From an uncultured Flavobacteriaceae bacterium (GTDB taxonomy: Bacteria > Bacteroidota > Bacteroidia > Flavobacteriales > Flavobacteriaceae): a DNA stretch of 64,000 nt. The notes below the pieces were generated by a model. It did not search any database. It was not told where the DNA came from and saw nothing but the letters and a program-made list of their open reading frames with translations. A program made the translations under genes and the position numbers. Each line of letters begins with the position of its first letter. The stretch's first letter is position 1. Shown here piece by piece: positions 55,233-64,000 of the stretch. The stretch spans positions 1 through 64,000 of the forward strand of contig CANMSB010000002.1 of the NCBI GenBank assembly GCA_947500445.1. The letters run 5' to 3'.

Positions 55233-56795
55233 TCAATCGTCGGAACACGGAATTTCCATAAAGCCTCCCTTATCGCGCAACAACATGCGATAAGCGTTCA
55301 CGCTATCCCGAACGTTAACATTCGACCTTTGATAATCCGGGGTATATTCCACGTTGTCCCAATAATCGGTCCTAGGCTTTTTTGCACGCAAGTCTCCCGT
55401 AGCTTCCATCCAGGCTTTGAGCGCGTTTCGCAAACGCTTAAGCGCTACTTCATGTTCGGGGTTCTCCACTTCGTTTTGGAGGTTATACGGATCTTTCGCT
55501 AAAACATATAGCTCCTCGGCCGGGCGTTTTCCGAAAGAAAGGTCAAAATAGTCCCTATCGTCAGCTTTTCCCTCCATTTGCATGATCAAAAACTTGGAAA
55601 TGGAATTGTCAACATCCCCATACTGGCCTACCGATTGGTGTACCTTAGGGTCCCCTGCCGGCCAGCGGTCGGGCTCAAAATTTTTGATGTACAGGTATTC
55701 CTCTGTTCTAACCGCACGGGCGGGATAGCTTAAATTTCCTTTACGGACATTGGCATGCCTTTCGCGTTCCAAAAACACGGTGTCCCGTTGCTGGGCCATG
55801 CCCGTTTCTCCCTCAAAAAGCGGTAATAATGTTTGCCCTACGAACGATTTTGGGACTTCGATACCGGCAGCCTCTAAAAAAGTAGGCGCAAAGTCGATAA
55901 AATTCACAAATTCCGAAATCCTTTTTCCTCCTTCAATACGCCCTTTCCAGTACATGGCGAGCGGCATTCTTGTCCCATAATCGTAAAGGTTCGCTTTCGC
56001 TCGGGGGAAAGGCATGCCATTATCGCTGGTCATTACTACGATGGTGTTGTCCAAAAGACCTTCCTTCCGCAGCCTCTTGAGTATTGCGCCCGACTCCCTA
56101 TCAAAACGCTCTACTTCAAAATAATAATCCAACATATCGTTACGTACGCAGGGTACGTCCAGCAAAAAATCGGGAACGATTACCTCATCGATATCCATTC
56201 CGGTTTTGGCGCCCGAATTCCTTTCGTACGTTCTGTGAGGGTCGTTACTCCCGAACCAAAAGGCGAAAGGCGCATCCTTTTGGGCATTTTCCAAAAAGCT
56301 TTTAAAGCTACCGTATTCCTTCCCCGCGGGATTATGTTGGTAGCCACCGGCCTTATAATCTCCCGGACCCCATCCTTTTCTGCTCCTTCCGGTATAATAG
56401 CCGGACTCTTGTAATAGCGACATCCAATTTTTAAACTTTTTTGGAATCACCGACCACAGGTTACCGGCACTTTCCATCTGATGCGGATACCGTCCCAATA
56501 AAATACTGGCTCGCGAAGGGGAACAGGAAGGGGATGCGCAATAGGCGTTATCAAAAACAGCGCCTTCCGCTGCCAACCAGTCGAAGGTGGGGGTGCGAAC
56601 CAAAGGGTCCCCATAATACCCTGCATGGGGATATGACCAATCGTCAGCAATAAGAAAAATGATGTTGGGACGCGCTTTCTGAGAGCTTTCCATAGCTATC
56701 TTTTTCGTACGGCTCGACATTACCAACAAGGGAAACATCGTGCCAAGGAGCAAAAAACGACCGAAAGTTCTGAAACAGCTGTTTTTTAATTTCAT
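55233..56795 (-). CDS. Secreted type I sulfatase
   Basis: Protein of 520 residues with an N-terminal hydrophobic signal (about 12-27). Metal-binding Asp51 and Asp52 are in LIADDWSY. The signature CSPSRASILLGRYPHQ has Cys91, which is converted to formylglycine. MTSDNG supplies later metal ligands. It resembles heparan/N-sulfoglucosamine-type and other polysaccharide sulfatases. It probably removes sulfate from algal or animal glycans. It is convergent with the hydrolase gene. Confidence 0.93.
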   Translation of the reverse strand: MKLKNSCFRTFGRFLLLGTMFPLLVMSSRTKKIAMESSQKARPNIIFLIADDWSYPHAGYYGDPLVRTPTFDWLAAEGAVFDNAYCASPSCSPSRASILLGRYPHQMESAGNLWSVIPKKFKNWMSLLQESGYYTGRSRKGWGPGDYKAGGYQHNPAGKEYGSFKSFLENAQKDAPFAFWFGSNDPHRTYERNSGAKTGMDIDEVIVPDFLLDVPCVRNDMLDYYFEVERFDRESGAILKRLRKEGLLDNTIVVMTSDNGMPFPRAKANLYDYGTRMPLAMYWKGRIEGGKRISEFVNFIDFAPTFLEAAGIEVPKSFVGQTLLPLFEGETGMAQQRDTVFLERERHANVRKGNLSYPARAVRTEEYLYIKNFEPDRWPAGDPKVHQSVGQYGDVDNSISKFLIMQMEGKADDRDYFDLSFGKRPAEELYVLAKDPYNLQNEVENPEHEVALKRLRNALKAWMEATGDLRAKKPRTDYWDNVEYTPDYQRSNVNVRDSVNAYRMLLRDKGGFMEIPCSDD

Positions 56796-56812
56796 AATTG
56801 AGGTATTTTAAA

Positions 56813-56975
56813 TGAAGTGGTTTAAACTTTTTGTTTGGAACCGAAAATGAAGGCTTTTGTAGCCTGATGAAGTCATTTTTTAGTAGCATAGCCTTAGCTA
56901 CGGTATTCAAAAATGGCAAAGTCAGGGTACAAAATGCGAAATTTGTAGGTAAAAGAAAAAGTTAAAACCACTTCA
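56813..56975. repeat. 163-bp palindromic element
   Basis: Left end TGAAGTGGTTTAAACTTTTT (56813-56832) is inverted at 56956-56975 with one mismatch. The interior has CATAGC (56887-56892)/GCTACGG (56897-56903) with the same AGCATAGCCTTAGCTACGG core as the element at 48985-49168. It lies upstream of the sulfatase gene. Confidence 0.75.
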
Positions 56976-57060
56976 ATGGGCTAGATTCCAAAATGACCAA
57001 GGGAAATACCGTAGTAGACAATGGGTCTACTAAAAGTACTAAAAATGCCCAATACCGTAT

Positions 57061-57237
57061 TTAAACCCGGATTATGCATTAGAACTTCGTAATGAAGCTT
57101 TTAGCTGCGATAAAATATGACATTTTATGAATGTAAGCATAGCACCGCTACGGTTACATTTAAAAATGTAGCGCAGCACCATAGTTTGAAGTAGCTGGAA
57201 GCTGTAATAGATTTTCTAATGCATAAAGCGGGTTAAA
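57061..57237 (+). repeat. MITE-like element, copy 3 (177 bp)
   Basis: Ends TTAAACCCGGATTATGCATT and its inverted counterpart at the right (24-base terminal repeats with few differences). The interior is a nested imperfect palindrome with CATAGC/GCTACGG core at 57138-57153. TA flanks both ends, which is compatible with a two-base target duplication. It lies 90 bases upstream of the acyl-CoA synthetase ATG. Together with 56813-56975 it fills most of the 530-base gap. Confidence 0.82.
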
Positions 57238-57326
57238 TAGCAACACCGGGTTTTTGGGACAAATTTGTTGTAGCATTTGTCCTATATTGTTGTTCTAATG
57301 TTTAAAAAACACCTTAGTTTTAAAAC

Positions 57327-58817
57327 ATGATAGAACTTCTGAACAGGGCCGTTTCCTTTGCCGAAAGAACAGCGCTTGTTTCCAACGGGAAGCGGTATAC
57401 CTACCAAAACCTATTGGACGCATCGCAAAATGTAGCGGGAAACTTGCTGAATGGAGCAACGGATTTGAACGAGGCCAGAATCACCTTTTTGGTACCGCCC
57501 TCTTTCGAGTACACCGCCGTGCAATGGGGCATATGGGCCGCCGGAGGTATTGCGGTGCCACTTTGCGTGCTGCACCCGTTACCTTCCATACAATATGTTG
57601 TGGAAGACACCCGAACCAATGTGGTTGTAGCACATACCGATTTTATCGATTTTCTAAAGCCTTTGGAAAAAGAAACCGGTATTGCCATAATACCCTTATC
57701 CGAACTGCTCAAAAAAAACACGGCATCACTTCCCGATATTTCCTTGGAGAGACGTGCCATGATCTTATACACCAGTGGTACCACCAGTAAACCAAAGGGG
57801 GTGGTAACCACCCATGCCAATATTGAAGCCCAGATCGTTACTCTTGTAAGTGCTTGGGAATGGCGAAAGGAGGACGCCATCTTGAATATTTTGCCCCTAC
57901 ACCATGTACACGGCATCATCAATGTAATGAGCTGTGCGCTCTGGAGTGGAGCATCCTGCGAATTTTTGCCCAAATTTGATGCAAAACAGGTGTGGGATGC
58001 CATTGCGTCGGGACGCCTAACACTGTTTATGGCGGTACCGACCATTTATTACAAACTGATCTCCTTTTGGGAGAGCGCCTCGCGAGAAGCAAGGGAACGA
58101 CTATCAAAAACGAGTTCCGAGTTGCGGTTAATGGTTTCAGGTTCGGCCGCCCTGCCGGTTCCCGTTTTGGAAAAATGGCGGAGCATCACCGGGCTAACTT
58201 TACTGGAACGGTATGGTATGACCGAAATCGGAATGGGGCTTTCCAATGCCTATTCCGGTGAGCGCAGGCCGGGGCATGTAGGCCTTCCCTTGCCCGGGGT
58301 AAAAATGCGCTTGGTAAACAGCGACAACAAAACGGTCAAAGAAGGGGAGCCGGGTGAATTTCAAATACAAGGGCCCAGTGTGTTTCAGGAGTATTGGAAA
58401 AAGCCGGAGGCGACCAAAAAGGCCTTTACCGATGATGGATGGTTCATTACCGGAGACATCGGAATGTACCATAACGGCATGTATAAGATTCTCGGCCGCG
58501 ATAGTGTCGACATCATTAAATCCGGAGGGTACAAAATCTCCGCATTGGAAATTGAGGATGTACTACGAAAATATGAGGGTATAGCGGATTGCGCCGTGGT
58601 GGGGCTACCGGACGAGGAGTGGGGCGAAATCATCGGAGCCTGTGTGGTATCCAACACAAAAACCATTGATGCGGAAGCGGTGAAACACTGGCTCAAAGAG
58701 CGGCTGCCGGGTTACAAAATACCCAGAAAGTTCGTGCAACGGCCGTCCTTGCCCAGAAATGTGCTGGGCAAAGTCACCAAAAATGAATTAAAAAAGAACT
58801 GGCCCAACGACAATTAG
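57327..58817 (+). CDS. Class I adenylate-forming acyl-CoA synthetase (MatB/4CL-like)
   Basis: Ligase of 496 residues. ATP-binding P-loop YTSGTTSKPKG (about 147-157), the YGMTEIGM motif, TGD in FITGDIG and the C-terminal catalytic Lys in NVLGKVTKNEL. GRDSVDIIKSGGYKIS resembles malonyl-CoA synthetase-type enzymes. It activates a carboxylic acid to its CoA thioester. The following symporter may import the acid. MITE copy 3 is upstream. Confidence 0.9.
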   Translation: MIELLNRAVSFAERTALVSNGKRYTYQNLLDASQNVAGNLLNGATDLNEARITFLVPPSFEYTAVQWGIWAAGGIAVPLCVLHPLPSIQYVVEDTRTNVVVAHTDFIDFLKPLEKETGIAIIPLSELLKKNTASLPDISLERRAMILYTSGTTSKPKGVVTTHANIEAQIVTLVSAWEWRKEDAILNILPLHHVHGIINVMSCALWSGASCEFLPKFDAKQVWDAIASGRLTLFMAVPTIYYKLISFWESASREARERLSKTSSELRLMVSGSAALPVPVLEKWRSITGLTLLERYGMTEIGMGLSNAYSGERRPGHVGLPLPGVKMRLVNSDNKTVKEGEPGEFQIQGPSVFQEYWKKPEATKKAFTDDGWFITGDIGMYHNGMYKILGRDSVDIIKSGGYKISALEIEDVLRKYEGIADCAVVGLPDEEWGEIIGACVVSNTKTIDAEAVKHWLKERLPGYKIPRKFVQRPSLPRNVLGKVTKNELKKNWPNDN

Positions 58818-58895
58818 GCAAACCCTGTTTGCTTCGTAAAAGCCCATGAACACCATCTTTCGGCGCTAAATGTTGAAGATGAAAACATCAGATCT

Positions 58896-59015
58896 ATGGA
58901 TTTTCTTACCGTATTCCCCTATGTGGGTATTTTGGTTCTTGTGCTGCTCAATGCCATTTTGGTATTGAAAAGGGATATTACCGTGGATGACAGCGACCAT
59001 AATCCAGAACATTGA
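58896..59015 (+). CDS. 39-residue symporter accessory membrane protein
   Basis: A short gene translating to MDFLTVFPYVGILVLVLLNA, a single hydrophobic helix, followed by ILVLKRDITVDDSDHNPEH and TGA. It has one membrane helix with a basic then acidic tail. Its TGA overlaps the ATG of the symporter (TGATG at 59013-59017), so the two are translationally coupled. Small one-helix partners encoded just before sodium/solute symporters are known in several groups. I infer the same role here. Confidence 0.7.
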   Translation: MDFLTVFPYVGILVLVLLNAILVLKRDITVDDSDHNPEH

Positions 59016-60544
59016 TGGACTATTTTAACGAACATTGGGTCACACTCGTACTTACGGCATTTTACGTTGGGGGTTGCCTCTATATCGGATGGTTTTTTAA
59101 AAAGAAGGCGTCGCAAGGCGTAGAGGGATATTATGTTGCCAAACGGGAAATCCCGGGTTGGGTGATTTCGCTCGCTTTCTTTTCCACCTCTGCCAGTACC
59201 AACACCTATATCGGCCAAGCGGGAAAATCCTTTCAATATGGTCTTTCCTGGGCCTGGATGGGTTTGATATGGACATTTTTCTGTATCGTTTCTTGGCAGC
59301 TACTCGGGCCAAAAATGCGATCACAGACCGCACGGTTAAAATCATTTACCATTCCCGATTATTTTCATTTACGGTACAAGAGCAATATGGCCAAAAGCAT
59401 CCGGGTGCTTTCGGCATTGATCATCTTGTTCGCCACAATTTGGTATATGGTAGGCATCGCAAAGGGTTGTGCCCATGTATTGACCTCGGTACTCGATATT
59501 CCCTACGAATACGGAGCCTTTGCCATTATTGCCGTTACCTGTGCCTATACGATATGGGGCGGCATGTATAGTGTGCTATGGACCGACGCCATACAGGGAA
59601 TTATCATGTTCGGAGTAGCCATTTTGATGTTGGCCATTCCTTTCATGTATGCCGGTGGAACGGCCAATTTGATGGAGGCCATTGGCAATACCGAACATGT
59701 AACACAACAGGGCGAACCCATGAGATCGGGCCTGGTCACCTTTGGGGAGCTGGTTTCCTTTTTATACATCCTCGGCATTGGTTTGGCCGTAGGCATGAAA
59801 CAGATTTCCGAACCAAAAAATTTAATCCGGTTTTACTCGATCAACAATGCCAAAAGCATGCGTTTTGCCATGATTTGGACTCCGATTTTTCTAGGTATTT
59901 CCTTAGTTTGCGTAATGGGGCTCGGTGCTTTGGTCCACGGTATGGTCAACGCCGAGGAAGCCGGGTATTTGATCCACCACACCGATGAGGTGGTCGGTTT
60001 TATGCTGGACAAGTACGATAACAAATTTGTGAACGGTATCTGTGTCGCCGGTCTGTTCGCCGCGGGAATGTCTTCCCTGGCTTCCGTCATCATCATTATC
60101 GGAACCGCTTTTGTAAAAGATATTTGGCATGTGGTACGACCCATGGATACGTCAAAAATTATTCCCAGAACAAAATGGTTTATGGCGGGCTATTGTGTGC
60201 TGGTGTATGTATTAACGCTATATCCGATGGCGGGCATTGTTGAGCTTACGGCTTTCGCCGGCGCCGTATTTGCCGCTAGCTTTTTTCCGGCTATTTTCGG
60301 GGGGCTATACTTAAAATGGGGTACCGACCTGGGCGCTTTGGCCTCCATGGTGATGGGAATGCTTGTCAATGTGGTCTGGCGCTTCGGGTTTCGTTTCGAA
60401 TATGCGGCGCTCAAAGATATCCATGAGGTCATCCCCGCCTTTTTAATGGCCATGCTCACCTACATCTTGGTAAGCTTGTGGAGCGGTAAAAGAAAGCCCG
60501 ACGACGCCCATTTAAAACTGGTTTTTGGTACTCCCAAAGAATAG
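59015..60544 (+). CDS. Sodium/solute symporter (SSS family)
   Basis: Polytopic transporter of about 509 residues with about 13 helices. Typical motifs are FFSTSASTNTYIGQAGKSFQYGLSWAW-like sodium-site region, LFAAGMSSLASVIIIIGTAFVKDI and the GGMYSVLWTDAIQ segment. I take the ATG at 59015 rather than the TTG at 59012. It probably imports an organic acid, sugar acid or amino acid with Na+. The preceding acyl-CoA synthetase suggests a carboxylate substrate. Confidence 0.9.
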   Translation: MDYFNEHWVTLVLTAFYVGGCLYIGWFFKKKASQGVEGYYVAKREIPGWVISLAFFSTSASTNTYIGQAGKSFQYGLSWAWMGLIWTFFCIVSWQLLGPKMRSQTARLKSFTIPDYFHLRYKSNMAKSIRVLSALIILFATIWYMVGIAKGCAHVLTSVLDIPYEYGAFAIIAVTCAYTIWGGMYSVLWTDAIQGIIMFGVAILMLAIPFMYAGGTANLMEAIGNTEHVTQQGEPMRSGLVTFGELVSFLYILGIGLAVGMKQISEPKNLIRFYSINNAKSMRFAMIWTPIFLGISLVCVMGLGALVHGMVNAEEAGYLIHHTDEVVGFMLDKYDNKFVNGICVAGLFAAGMSSLASVIIIIGTAFVKDIWHVVRPMDTSKIIPRTKWFMAGYCVLVYVLTLYPMAGIVELTAFAGAVFAASFFPAIFGGLYLKWGTDLGALASMVMGMLVNVVWRFGFRFEYAALKDIHEVIPAFLMAMLTYILVSLWSGKRKPDDAHLKLVFGTPKE

Positions 60545-60564
60545 ATCATCTCTGAAAAATGGTA

Positions 60565-61767
60565 TTAATCCCTAAAGACCGAAGCTTGGGACAGTTGTAA
60601 CAACCCTTGACCCTCCTGTTTCCACAAACGTTTGGTCCGTAGGTAGCGGTCTTTGTTGAAAGCATCAAAATTTTCGGCCGTGTCGTCCATACTGCTCACG
60701 TGCACCTTGCCGGACGAGTGGATAAACTCGTTGTTTCCGATCCACATACCTACATGCACTACTTTCTCGGCCGTAGCGTCGGTCGCCTTTCTTCCAAAAA
60801 ACAGCAAGTCGCCTTTTTGCAAGGCATCAAAGTTTTTGAGGGTATCGACCAGCGTTCCCGTGTGCACTTGCTGCGAAGCGTCGCGTGGGATTACCATTCC
60901 GTTCAGAAAAAATATTGTTTTCGTGTAGCCGCTACAATCAACGCCCTTGGGCGAGGTGCCGCCCCACAGATAGGGCAGTCCCATAAACCTTTTTGATGTC
61001 CGTACCAACCCCTCAACACCATTGTCCGCTCCTTTCAGCCATTCTTCGTACAAAACCGCTGCCACCCTATTGATATACCCGATACGCGCATCGGGAAACT
61101 GTACTTTATAATACCCTTCTTGCTCTTCGAGCAATTGCAGAACGTTCCCCGCAACGAGGTCGGATATTGGCTTGGTGTTATCTGCCGGGGTTTCATACGC
61201 CTGTCCGTAAGTTTCCGTAAACATCACTTTAGGACCGGTCTTCCAACCCTTCCATTGATTTTCATCCATCAATACAATTCCACCATGATCGACCCAGGCC
61301 AAATACCGGTCAGGTGTCTGGATCAAATACCATTCGCCATCTCTTTTAAGGACGTTTACCGGGGTCCCCAAAGTTGCTTGGGTAGCCAGTTCGGCAGAAT
61401 GCTTGGGGTTGCTGCGCAGGTTCGCTACCGAAATGGTAATAAGCCCTTTCGTCTTTCCGGCTAAATCGGCATTTGGCAATAACTGAACGCTGTCGACATA
61501 TGAAATGTTTTTGGCAGTCAATTTTTCCTTTAGGGCACTTACTGCTTCCGGTAGGTTGCTTTCTCCTTTCAACACATAAACATCCCCTTGTTTTTCAGGG
61601 GCTATCTGAAACAGGGCTACCCGTTTATCGGGGGCGTACGCTTCCTTTATTTCAGAAATTTCATCTTTGAAATGTGCTTGTTCCGGTTCACCATCAAGGG
61701 GCTTACAGGAAACGAAACAAAAGCCAAACGAAACGAAAAAGCATACAAGAACGATAATGGCGCGCAT
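60565..61767 (-). CDS. NlpC/P60 peptidoglycan hydrolase lipoprotein with SH3 domains
   Basis: Protein of 400 residues. The signal ends FVSC (Cys21). SH3-like cell-wall domains occur at about 108-165 and 180-240. The NlpC/P60 catalytic domain is C-terminal with Cys278 (KGVDCSGYT), His338 (VVHVGMW) and a polar third residue near His350. It cuts peptide stems of peptidoglycan in the periplasm. An AAAATGGTAT repeat fragment lies at its stop and a 26-bp motif copy lies just upstream of its start. Confidence 0.92.
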   Translation of the reverse strand: MRAIIVLVCFFVSFGFCFVSCKPLDGEPEQAHFKDEISEIKEAYAPDKRVALFQIAPEKQGDVYVLKGESNLPEAVSALKEKLTAKNISYVDSVQLLPNADLAGKTKGLITISVANLRSNPKHSAELATQATLGTPVNVLKRDGEWYLIQTPDRYLAWVDHGGIVLMDENQWKGWKTGPKVMFTETYGQAYETPADNTKPISDLVAGNVLQLLEEQEGYYKVQFPDARIGYINRVAAVLYEEWLKGADNGVEGLVRTSKRFMGLPYLWGGTSPKGVDCSGYTKTIFFLNGMVIPRDASQQVHTGTLVDTLKNFDALQKGDLLFFGRKATDATAEKVVHVGMWIGNNEFIHSSGKVHVSSMDDTAENFDAFNKDRYLRTKRLWKQEGQGLLQLSQASVFRD

Positions 61768-61780
61768 GATAAGTGGGTTT

Positions 61781-61806
61781 ATATCATTTTAACTATGAAA
61801 TGGTAT
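61781..61806. repeat. 26-bp ATACC-type motif (solo copy)
   Basis: Matches the motif at 18094-18119 in 24 of 26 bases (ATATCATTTTAACTATG ... AAATGGTAT). It lies 14 bases upstream of the NlpC/P60 gene start on the minus strand. Confidence 0.5.
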
Positions 61807-61928
61807 TACCACAAAAGTAAAGAAATTAACCCCTGGTTTTTCCAGTTCACAAGGCTAACAAAGCCATAAGCGGGCGGGCTTCTTTTAAGGCTTATCGGCC
61901 CACGTTGTCTTCATCGGAGAACAAAGCT

Positions 61929-64000
61929 TTATCCGACTATTTGCCGTTGCGAAACAAAAGGTTGGTGGTAGTACCGTTGTCCGGTAGCCTGGTACAACGC
62001 ATTGGCCAACGCCCCGATTATCGGTGGCAATGACGGCTCTCCCAGCCCGGTAGGGTCGATTCCGTTATCCACAAAAAATGTGGCGATTTCCTTTGGGGCC
62101 TGCCGGTGACGGATCAACGAATAGGTATCAAAGTTTTGTTGCTCCGGTTTCCCGTCCTTAAAGGTCAGTTGACTATAGGTAGCATGTCCTATTCCATCGA
62201 TAATACCGCCTTCGATCTGATTTTTTGCACTCAATGGGTTTACGACTATTCCGCAATCTACGGCACACCAAACTTTTTTGATGACCGGCGTGTCGCCATC
62301 CATCTCGATATCCAATACCTGGGCCACATAGGAGTTATGGCAAAAATAAGCGGACACGCCCCTTGCGGAGCTGCCTTTTACGCCAGGCTTCCAATTCGCT
62401 TTTTCCCGCACCAGCTCCAACACCCCTGCATAACGTTTCGCATCGTAATCATTATTCTCAATGGCGCCAACGGGATCTTTCGCGGCCCTTTCCAACAGTT
62501 CCAGCCGAAATGCTATAGGATCTTTGCCCGCGAGTTCCGCAACCTCGTCCATAAACGATTGTTCCGCACCGGCAATAAAATTAGATCGCGGAGCCCGCCA
62601 GGCACCGGTAGTGACGTTTGATTCGAACGACTGTTTTTCCGCCAAATAATTATCGACGGCACCGGCGGGAAAGCGGTTTTCGAATACCAGATCATCGTTT
62701 GTTCCCACACCTTTCACATGCCATGCGATCAATGCCCCATTTTCATCCAAACCCGCTTTGTAATGTACTTTGTACGCCGGCCGATACGTACCCTGGGTCA
62801 TATCGTCCTCTCTGCTATACACCAATTTTACGGGAGCGTTCATCTTTTTCGATATTACGGCCGCTTCAACTCCAAAATGACCGTAGAGCCGACGGCCAAA
62901 ACCACCGCCCATACGCGTCATCATAATATCGATCTGCTCCACCGGCATTTTCAAGACCGATGCCAGGGTCAATTCTAAAAATTCCGGGGTTTGGATGGGT
63001 CCTTTTAAAATGGCTTTTTCGGCAGTGACATCTGCGAAAAAATTCATCGGCTCCATAGTATTGTGCGCCAGAAAAGGGGCGCTATAGCTGCGTTCGATAA
63101 CTTTTGCGGCCTTTTTGAACGCACTTGCAACATTTCCATCCTCACGGGCGGGCGCCACGCCGTTCAAATTCAATTTTCCGTCCAGGCCATCGTTGTGATC
63201 GCCAGTACTTTCCGCTTGCGACGCTTCTTCCCATTGTACCTCCACCGCTTTTTTGGCTTGCATACATTGCCATGTAGATTCGCCCACTACCGCTACCAAT
63301 TTTGCAATGCCACCACCATCGGACCATTGCTTTTCCACGCCTTCCGGGTATACCTCAATTGGAAATACATCCTTAATACCGGGCATGGCTTTTGCTTTAC
63401 TCGCGTCCATTTCCTTGAACTGCATACCGAACGCGGGCGGATGGATGATCATGGCCGTGAGCATGCCCTCCTCCGCGATGTCCAGTCCGAACAAGGGCTG
63501 GCCCGTAACGATTTTTGGTCCGTCCACATTTTTTTTATCCGTTCCGATAAGGTTAAAATCCGCTGTTTCCTTTAAAGCGACCTCTTCGGGCACTTCGACC
63601 GTTGCGGCCGCTGAGGCCATTTCCCCATACCCTGCCGATCGGTTACTGCCCTCATGGGCAAGTATCCCGTTTTTTGCAACAATTTCGCCCACCGGAACCT
63701 GCCATTGTGCCGCCGCGGCGGTCATCAGCATTTGTTTGGCGGTGGCGCCGGCCATACGCAAGGCCTCCCATCCTTGGCGTATCGATTGGCTTCCTCCTGC
63801 CAACTGTCTTGTAAAAATGGCCGTGTTCAAAGGGGCCTGTTCAATGATTACATCTTTCCAGTCGATATCTAACTCTTCGGCAATGATCATCGGCATGGCC
63901 GTTTTTACATTTTGTCCGATTTCGGGATTTGGCGACATAATGGTAACCAGACCATTATCCGCAATTTTTAAAAAGCCATTGATATTGAACCATTCTTTGG
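61929..64000 (-). CDS. Xanthine dehydrogenase-family molybdopterin-binding subunit (IorB-like), N-terminus beyond window
   Basis: The frame runs without a stop into the right edge of the window (KEWFNINGFLKIADNGLVTIMS precedes the visible Met), so the 5' end is missing. The seen part has the molybdenum cofactor-binding motifs of isoquinoline/aldehyde oxidoreductase large subunits, such as EIGQNVKTAMPMIIAEEL, RMGGGFGRRLYGHFGVEAAVIS and GAWRAPRSNFIAGAEQSFMDE. It oxidizes an N-heterocycle or aldehyde in the periplasm. The small iron-sulfur subunit is probably encoded upstream, beyond the window. Confidence 0.88.
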   Translation of the reverse strand, partial: KEWFNINGFLKIADNGLVTIMSPNPEIGQNVKTAMPMIIAEELDIDWKDVIIEQAPLNTAIFTRQLAGGSQSIRQGWEALRMAGATAKQMLMTAAAAQWQVPVGEIVAKNGILAHEGSNRSAGYGEMASAAATVEVPEEVALKETADFNLIGTDKKNVDGPKIVTGQPLFGLDIAEEGMLTAMIIHPPAFGMQFKEMDASKAKAMPGIKDVFPIEVYPEGVEKQWSDGGGIAKLVAVVGESTWQCMQAKKAVEVQWEEASQAESTGDHNDGLDGKLNLNGVAPAREDGNVASAFKKAAKVIERSYSAPFLAHNTMEPMNFFADVTAEKAILKGPIQTPEFLELTLASVLKMPVEQIDIMMTRMGGGFGRRLYGHFGVEAAVISKKMNAPVKLVYSREDDMTQGTYRPAYKVHYKAGLDENGALIAWHVKGVGTNDDLVFENRFPAGAVDNYLAEKQSFESNVTTGAWRAPRSNFIAGAEQSFMDEVAELAGKDPIAFRLELLERAAKDPVGAIENNDYDAKRYAGVLELVREKANWKPGVKGSSARGVSAYFCHNSYVAQVLDIEMDGDTPVIKKVWCAVDCGIVVNPLSAKNQIEGGIIDGIGHATYSQLTFKDGKPEQQNFDTYSLIRHRQAPKEIATFFVDNGIDPTGLGEPSLPPIIGALANALYQATGQRYYHQPFVSQRQIVG

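Overview
The window looks like chromosomal DNA of a marine Flavobacteriaceae-type Bacteroidota. The signs are TonB-dependent receptors with a carboxypeptidase-like N-terminal domain, many lipoproteins, a tRNA without an encoded CCA end, a TTG-N19-TAnnTTTG promoter in front of that tRNA, TTG start codons, and a GH140-like glycosidase, sulfatase and Na+/solute symporter typical of polysaccharide degraders. No rRNA, CRISPR array or intact prophage was seen.

Layout. 1-3.0 kb: AT-rich region with a LuxR-type response regulator and its histidine kinase, plus a decayed second copy of the regulator. 3.6-9.1 kb: IS200/IS605-like transposase with a terminal hairpin, a TonB-dependent receptor, a Lys/Ala-rich protein and a cyclic-peptide-type ABC exporter. 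9.4-10.9 kb: scar of an integrative mobilizable element (integrase N-terminus joined in frame to a relaxase C-terminus, plus a mobilization-type coiled-coil protein) next to a CAU tRNA. 11-14.2 kb: housekeeping genes mce, rbfA, a LolE-like permease and dusB. 14.7-17.7 kb: a compact operon with a divergent Lgt homologue, a radical SAM protein with the full cysteine layout of tetraether lipid synthase (Tes/MJ0619), and three homologous two-helix mini-proteins ending in S-L-G-x-C. 18-30 kb: an outer-membrane barrel protein, lepA, a secreted glycosidase, a CPA1 antiporter and an APC permease fused to universal-stress domains. 29-37 kb: metallo-beta-lactamase-fold hydrolase, SMP-30-like lipoprotein, S8, M1 and S41 peptidases and rnpA. 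37.5-48 kb: a sugar or sugar-acid catabolic cluster with an AraC-type regulator. 48-64 kb: lipoproteins, fructosamine kinase, a PQQ dehydrogenase with an inserted cytochrome c, sulfatase, acyl-CoA synthetase, a symporter with a 39-residue partner, an NlpC/P60 lipoprotein and a molybdenum hydroxylase cut by the window end.

The best candidate for an undescribed system is the 14.7-17.7 kb operon. The Lgt homologue lacks key catalytic residues. The radical SAM enzyme resembles the archaeal enzyme that joins lipid tails. Each mini-protein has a second helix shaped like a lipoprotein signal, with a Cys at its predicted periplasmic end. A membrane-lipid or lipopeptide modification system is a reasonable but unproven reading.

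The intergenic DNA is rich in repeats. There are three near-identical 177-188 bp MITE-like elements, several longer palindromic elements with different terminal repeats but a common CATAGC/GCTACGG core hairpin, a 26-bp motif found alone and as terminal repeats, and a separate diverged pair of about 170-190 bp repeats.
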